In this document: positions 60,501 to 64,000 of the stretch, in pieces | Position numbering within the stretch: the first letter of the stretch is position 1 | Layout of the letters: every line of letters begins with the position of its first letter | NCBI GenBank assembly: GCA_005503215.1 | Contig: SCNS01000018.1 | Span: 1 to 64,000 of the forward strand | From: Sphingomonadaceae bacterium 3R27C6 | Lineage (GTDB): Bacteria > Pseudomonadota > Alphaproteobacteria > Sphingomonadales > Sphingomonadaceae | Reading direction: 5' to 3' | DNA length: 64,000 nt | Position numbers and translations under genes: made by a program | The notes under the pieces: model-generated | Databases searched by the model: none | The model's input: only the letters and a program-made list of their open reading frames with translations | What the model was told of the DNA's origin: nothing

Positions 60501-60926
60501 GGCGATCTTCTCGGAGCGCCGGGCCATGCCTTCATGCTTCGCTGGTTTCGCGTCGCTGCCATGGTGAAGGTGGAAGACCGCAGAGCGATCCTTCGAGAGC
60601 TGCGCGACCGGATGCTGGCCCCGGACTATCCGGGCGACAGGTTCCAGCTCGTCGCGGCAGGCGAAAAGCTCTTGCTCGAGACCGGCGATTTCGCGGCGTG
60701 CGCCGAGGACGCGATCCGGCATATCGTGCTGCCGCAGCTCTGGTCGGAAGAAGGCACCGCCCAGATTCGACAGCACGCGGGGCTGATCGAAAGCTGGGTG
60801 ACGAAAGCGGAGCAACCGCTGCGCAACGAACTCGCGCATGCACTCACGGCTGACCGCGGCGACGGTGACGCAGAAGCGCAGGCTCTTCGTATCGCATTGG
60901 CCGATCAATGGGGTCTTAAGGCATAA
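57534..60926 (+). CDS. KAP-family P-loop NTPase
   Basis: A protein of about 1130 residues. Walker A GAWGSGKST at about 56-64 and Walker B VIVVDNLDRLP near 280, with two hydrophobic helices between them (about 145-165 and 185-205) as in KAP NTPases, and a long helical C-terminal half. KAP proteins occur in anti-phage systems. The TTG at 57534 is chosen for its GGGGAGGGA ribosome site; the frame opens at a TTG at 57477. GC content rises here compared with the gap before. A CD-NTase locus starts 170 bases later on the same strand. Confidence 0.88.
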   Translation: MVTRSSGDAAPSHASVRFLRDSAAEEDFFGSHQRVANAIVSVIDASDKHNVIGLLGAWGSGKSTVVKLLEGMLATSPTPTLVFTYDAWLHQSDPPRRAFLERFLAFLQSRSLATEEKWQEAMELLNRRVEEFETRTTPTLTTAGYLILFSLLLVPFGASLLDKDWLALTLKYNATVPGAWVFPLGIALALAPLLVAISFYFAWRPVRFPLSRGFFSSNNWTRHRAPHQDQSLLAIIANKHVEKQKNRIVRSPDPTTIEFQKTFREMIVSAARDGHRLVIVVDNLDRLPDSEAIEMWTTIRSFFLGAIPLSDPIDGGPPPAVTLPNIVLPIDNGALERIFADQVDSMGKSFAESFMDKTFDVTFHVNPPVLSDWHAYLGKLMREVFGADIERQWASEVGRIFEKRISGSVTPRDHNVTPRDLNRMVNCIAALWLQWQDLRIPFLTIAYYAMLRGAFEKNPVAAIDSPIFDLSEHDPEWQQSLAALHFGVRPEDALQILLAPNLRSAIFAGDHRFFQGQVDIRGFERVLYGQIDTPDIIERGFDNLCAMLDQARIDEKPWAAFTWRKLRRAFLRRNLAGTVDDKTADTFKMLVARIPAAELDLFLTDAGNRMSVLDIAQVRVPGSTRHYRDLVAAWAEQVPNALSPTMFVMIRDAQIYLDVGNVRMAEGRRNPHIRTTVTGDELANALAERLHPGPTGQPTLEQTMLVLDSEPGRDALGALSQAANAYLAGQMADAPGTEAAIYLLGVLRRDFDFAQTDIGELAASGQLMQRTAESFVRASPSVAARLVALSILAGISLPEPHEQGWEAFVAGHPEFPVAVDANLTVFGDMAVIRHLADLVRANGGTGALASAMFENRMRWSSLGRLDVPDIVGDLAAYRAIMPETRLPEFLAIAANDTGFWDQLYRQRFSPSAVEIFHVLVDPAHPHRATRRQARGMLKTWLRDEIGANGWEQEIRVGETILDLASHLQRLDRRPLALGADSAIALRSTMGDLLGAPGHAFMLRWFRVAAMVKVEDRRAILRELRDRMLAPDYPGDRFQLVAAGEKLLLETGDFAACAEDAIRHIVLPQLWSEEGTAQIRQHAGLIESWVTKAEQPLRNELAHALTADRGDGDAEAQALRIALADQWGLKA

Positions 60927-61096
60927 CTCGGTTTCTCCCCAAGTTGTTTGCAATGTTCTTTTCGCTCGACGCTTAATGGTCCGTCATTGCATCGAGGACT
61001 ACACGGGGCTGACGCTTATGAATTGGAGTTATCGAAGCCATGCCGATGGCCTTTCCTCCTTTCTGATTTAGGCTAGATCACGACTGGAGGGGCGAC

Positions 61097-61204
61097 ATGT
61101 CAGAAGAAGTTGTTGAAAACGACATCATGGAGAATGCATTCGCGCGCCTCAGTGACGTCTTTTGCAAATTGGTGAGCGCCGCGGTTTGGGAAGTTCGGTC
61201 CTAG
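61097..61204 (+). CDS. 35-aa ORF coupled to the CD-NTase gene
   Basis: Starts MSEEVVENDIMENAF and ends AAVWEVRS, with GGAGGGG at good spacing. The stop TAG shares one base with the GTG start of the CD-NTase, a typical reinitiation set-up. It may be a leader peptide setting the rate of translation of the synthase, or a small protein in its own right. No family recognised. Confidence 0.5.
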   Translation: MSEEVVENDIMENAFARLSDVFCKLVSAAVWEVRS

Positions 61205-62169
61205 TGCTTACTTACATTGTGCGCCGGGACATACCCGACTGCCATCTCGATATGATGGCCTACCACCGCGCCGAGATATTGCTTCCGCCATCGCAGCTCG
61301 ACGAGCTCCGGACAAAGCGAAATATCGTCCGGGCTCGAATCAAGCGACGGCTGGCAGCGATGGATTATTACCAGCCGATCGGTTTTCGGGGGCAAGGTAG
61401 CGTAGCGATGGGGACTATTATCCGTGAGCAATGGTACTCCAGCTACGATATCGACGACGGCATCTATTTCTCGGACTATGCACTCTCGGGGCCTCGCGGA
61501 GGTATGACAAGCGCGCGCGAAGCCCGGGCATTTGTCTTCGCAGCCGCCCACGATAATCGATATACCTACTCTCCCGAAATGCGTCGTCATTGCATTCGCG
61601 TTTATTATTCGCAGGGGTTCCACATCGATATTCCCGTCTACCGTAAGACCTATGGGCCGCGCGGAGTGAGGATCGATCTCGCCTCCACCGATTGGCGACC
61701 CTCGGATCCTCTGGCGGTGACGCGCTGGTTCAAGGCAGCCGCGGCAATGAGCCACGGATTTTACGCCAATCGTCAGCTGACGCGAATAGTCCGGTTGGTA
61801 AAGGCATGGACGGCGTCGCGTTCGAATTGGCCTGGGCGCATGCTGAGCGGTTTCGGCGTTACGAAACTCGTCGTCGATCACTACCGTCAGCATCGAGGGC
61901 GCGACGATCGCGCGCTATACGATACACTCGCGGCGATTTACGATGCGCTGGAACGTTCGACACAAATCTGGCATCCCGTCATCCGGGGCGAAACAATCTG
62001 CGGGCCTGGAAACGATGCGCCCGCTCGCTTTTTTCGCGATAATCTTGGCTTCTATCTTGAACGGCTCGGGAATATTCGTCGCGCGCGCACTCGCGCAGAT
62101 GCGCTTCGATATTGGGATTCATTCTTCAATTGTGACTTCTTCGTCGCTCGGCGGATTCAATTGATATGA
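61204..62169 (+). CDS. CBASS-type CD-NTase (cyclic oligonucleotide synthase)
   Basis: A 321-residue cGAS/DncV-like nucleotidyltransferase. The catalytic core is intact: GFRGQGSVAMGT with G65-S66, D82 and D84 in YDIDDGIYF, and D142 in FHIDIPVYR. The C-terminal half (SDPLAVTRWF; RQLTRIVRLVKAW; MLSGFGVTKLVVDHY; ARFFRDNLGF) matches the OAS-C-like part of CBASS enzymes. It should make a cyclic nucleotide signal upon infection. The GTG at 61204 is chosen by overlap with the 35-aa ORF; a MM pair 16 codons in is possible. The stop overlaps the next gene (ATGA). Confidence 0.9.
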   Translation: MLTYIVRRDIPDCHLDMMAYHRAEILLPPSQLDELRTKRNIVRARIKRRLAAMDYYQPIGFRGQGSVAMGTIIREQWYSSYDIDDGIYFSDYALSGPRGGMTSAREARAFVFAAAHDNRYTYSPEMRRHCIRVYYSQGFHIDIPVYRKTYGPRGVRIDLASTDWRPSDPLAVTRWFKAAAAMSHGFYANRQLTRIVRLVKAWTASRSNWPGRMLSGFGVTKLVVDHYRQHRGRDDRALYDTLAAIYDALERSTQIWHPVIRGETICGPGNDAPARFFRDNLGFYLERLGNIRRARTRADALRYWDSFFNCDFFVARRIQLI

Positions 62170-63632
62170 GAACGGAGAGCAGACCAATGAAAGCCTTGCC
62201 GTCAGAAGATCTGGAGGTCTCTCCGCCGCACGACCCGACGGGAAGCGACCTATCCGGCGACGAAAATATCGAAGAGCTTCTCGCTGCCGAATGCGAGGAA
62301 GGGAGCGACGTTCCGCGACGATCCCGTAAAGAGACTATCGAGGATCTGTGCCGAATCGTGAGCAACTTGTTTCGCGGAGCGGCGGTTCGGGCACTCGACG
62401 CGGCGGAGGCTTTGGAGCGTTATGCCGCGACAGGAATCGACGGCGATTTTCACCATAAGTCGGACGAGCAGCATTGCCTCTTATTTGCGGCCGTCCGTGG
62501 GGGCGTGCCGGGCTTCGCTGTCGAGATCGAATTCCCTTTAGCACCGACCGTTCACGTCCGCCTGCTCGCTCAGAATCTCATTCGCGTCTTCAACACCGAC
62601 ATATTGCGAGCGCCTCGTTACGGTCACGACTACGAGACTTGGCTTTCCCTCGAGCAGACCAGGGTCATTCGCATAATGGCGCGCATTGCCTTGGTCACAA
62701 CGCCGTTCTTTACAGACTGCCTGCGGTGGATCGAAAGCGCGCGTGAAAATACTTATGAAGGTGCTCCAGTCGCGACCCGGTTGCTTATAGTAAGGCGGAC
62801 TCGCGATGCGGCGGTCCCGGCGGGCGAGCGGTTCATTCGCCTTTCCCAGGGCGTGCCCATTCGCGAGGCACTGCTCAGTGAAAAATGGATCCGGCCTTTC
62901 ACAGCCCAAGGCATGGTCGCTTTGGTAGCAACACAGCGGACGGGTAAGGTGACCGGTGTGGTCGTGTCATTCGACCGGGCTTCGAATTCGCCGAGCGGCA
63001 CGGAACTGGAAGGCGAGGGTGATCCCGCCAGTCGACGGGCGGCGTCGATCGAGTCGACATCCTTTGGCGACATCTGGGTGAAACTTCCCAACGGAATGCG
63101 TTTTCTAAGGCGCCGCGGTAGTTGGCAATATATCGACTTCGGCCCCATCGAGGCGTTGATCGCTCCCTTCGCAACGCCAGAGATTGCGCGTGCGCTGCTT
63201 CTTATCGCTTTCGATGCTAGCGTCGAGCGCCGCGGCGCCCTGCTGGCCATTGCCAACAAGCCGAAAACAATCCGGGAAATTATCCCGAGAGCCGCGCAAC
63301 CGGCAGATAAGCAGTCGATCGGGGTCGGCGATCTGGTCAAGCGCCTCGACCTTCTCAACCCCGCCCATGCAACATTAATCAGGAGCGCGGCCGCGGTGGA
63401 TGGAGCGGTCATTCTCTCGAAAGACGGAAAGGTTATCGAAGCGGGCTGCCTGGTGACAGATCCGCCGGCACAGCGGCTCGACGAACTGGGACTCGCCACG
63501 CTCGACACATTCCCGGGCGCTCGGGCTACCGCTGCTCGCAACTGCAGCTTTTATGGAGTCGCCATCAAGGTTTCCGATGATGGTCAGATTTCGCTCTTTG
63601 TCGCCGGAAAGATGGTGCTCGAGTTCGGCTGA
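62166..63632 (+). CDS. Putative sensor/effector with degenerate DisA-like (DAC) domain
   Basis: A 488-residue soluble protein. The N-terminal 60 residues are acidic and disordered; the middle is of unknown family. The C-terminal part (about 385-488) resembles the diadenylate cyclase fold: D412-G413-A414 (VDGAVILSKDGKVIEAG) and GARATAARN at 451-459 where DisA has GTRHR. The RHR motif is degenerate (Arg-Ala-Thr), so cyclase activity is doubtful and nucleotide sensing more likely, like the DAC-derived sensor domains described in nucleotide-based conflict systems. It is translationally coupled to the CD-NTase. The domain call is by eye. Confidence 0.7.
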   Translation: MRTESRPMKALPSEDLEVSPPHDPTGSDLSGDENIEELLAAECEEGSDVPRRSRKETIEDLCRIVSNLFRGAAVRALDAAEALERYAATGIDGDFHHKSDEQHCLLFAAVRGGVPGFAVEIEFPLAPTVHVRLLAQNLIRVFNTDILRAPRYGHDYETWLSLEQTRVIRIMARIALVTTPFFTDCLRWIESARENTYEGAPVATRLLIVRRTRDAAVPAGERFIRLSQGVPIREALLSEKWIRPFTAQGMVALVATQRTGKVTGVVVSFDRASNSPSGTELEGEGDPASRRAASIESTSFGDIWVKLPNGMRFLRRRGSWQYIDFGPIEALIAPFATPEIARALLLIAFDASVERRGALLAIANKPKTIREIIPRAAQPADKQSIGVGDLVKRLDLLNPAHATLIRSAAAVDGAVILSKDGKVIEAGCLVTDPPAQRLDELGLATLDTFPGARATAARNCSFYGVAIKVSDDGQISLFVAGKMVLEFG

Positions 63633-63830
63633 AAAGCGGTCACGACCAGCTGTTTCGTCAGGCGGCCCGCCGAACGTTGGCCGCGGCAAAAAATTTATAA
63701 TCTCTTCGATTCAATCGCTTCGACGAACTTCGACGGCATGACGCCAAGATTTACAGATTCACGTCTTGTTCTCCCTTGCCTCGTTCCTACATGCCCGTGT
63801 GAAGCACCAGAAATCAGGTGGGAGGACAAT

Positions 63831-64000
63831 GTGACGATCAACGCCCATCGCGCTCTCTACAGCGCGGCCAGCAAGGCGAATTATCTTGGCAATCTGACCG
63901 TTGATGATCCGGATGCCGCCGAGTTGAGACGGGTTCGCGACCTTGTTCGCGAAACGCTTGTCGCAGGTTTCCGCCATTGGTCCCAGTTCATCGAGAGGCG
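63831..64000 (+). CDS. Partial gene, possible second CD-NTase
   Basis: Starts at GTG 63831 with GGGAGGA upstream and runs off the window after 56 codons. The start, MTINAHRALYSAASKANYLG, followed by AELRRVRDLVRETLVAGFRHWSQFIE, resembles the helical N-terminus that precedes the GS motif in another branch of CBASS nucleotidyltransferases. The catalytic part is outside the window, so the function is a guess; the reading frame itself is sound. Confidence 0.55.
   Translation, partial: MTINAHRALYSAASKANYLGNLTVDDPDAAELRRVRDLVRETLVAGFRHWSQFIER

Noticed and set aside
1..64000. CRISPR arrays, rRNA genes, insertion sequences
   Set aside because: No regular direct repeats with spacers, no rRNA sequence and no transposase-like protein were seen.
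121..64000. A second copy of the tRNA-Tyr 3' end as right attachment site
   Set aside because: None noticed on reading, but an exact string search was not possible, so absence is not proven.

Overview
The window is GC-rich throughout, with dense, often overlapping genes. Its gene content (TonB receptor with FecR and an ECF sigma factor, HWE histidine kinase, DUF6894, PRC-barrel and SRPBCC stress genes, LuxI next to PhyH, lasso peptide isopeptidase) points to an alphaproteobacterium of the family Sphingomonadaceae (Sphingopyxis, Sphingomonas or a relative). This is inferred from gene families, not from a marker gene.

Left edge, 1-7.4 kb: a tRNA-Tyr gene is followed by an intact tyrosine recombinase and genes typical of integrative elements (a Cys-rich orphan protein coupled to an M20-type peptidase, a Toprim protein, a DUF2493/SLOG protein). 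This looks like the end of an island inserted at tRNA-Tyr.

7.6-20 kb: LuxR and LuxI, a PhyH oxygenase and a GntR regulator stand directly before a lasso peptide operon (44-aa precursor, fused RRE/leader peptidase, lasso cyclase). On the opposite strand, converging on it, lie an ECF sigma factor, a FecR anti-sigma factor, a TonB receptor and a lasso isopeptidase. Together they suggest a circuit that makes a peptide, takes it up again, senses it and opens it.

20-39 kb: small stress genes and a YqcI/GntA-like haem enzyme, then a complete cyanophycin operon (cphA, iaaA, cphB). Divergent from it is a GT4/alpha-helical-domain fusion with GH130, and a second GH130 with a large uncharacterised glycosidase-like protein follows. 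These may make and recycle a mannan-like reserve. A large catalase and a Crp/Fnr regulator follow. A 21-bp motif built round an FNR-like half-palindrome occurs three times (26645, 38776, 50421) and may tie the reserve polymers to this regulator.

39-54.4 kb: mainly stress-type and housekeeping-accessory genes: PRC-barrel, SRPBCC, Zn-alcohol dehydrogenase, SDR, DUF1989, DUF4142, a 47-aa hydrophilic protein, a HAD phosphatase, a four-gene overlapping operon (phosphatase, NnrD, MgtC, TrxR-like), a receiver protein, an HWE kinase and a TspO-like protein.

54.4-64 kb: mobile and defence-type genes: DUF736 with a GC-rich leader, an MNT-HEPN fusion, a KAP P-loop NTPase, and at the right edge a CBASS-like locus. 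That locus has a CD-NTase with a complete catalytic triad, a protein with a degenerate DisA-like (DAC) domain, and the start of a further gene that may be a second nucleotidyltransferase. The locus continues beyond the window. Two related small-RNA-like elements with terminators occur at about 20.5 and 56.9 kb.
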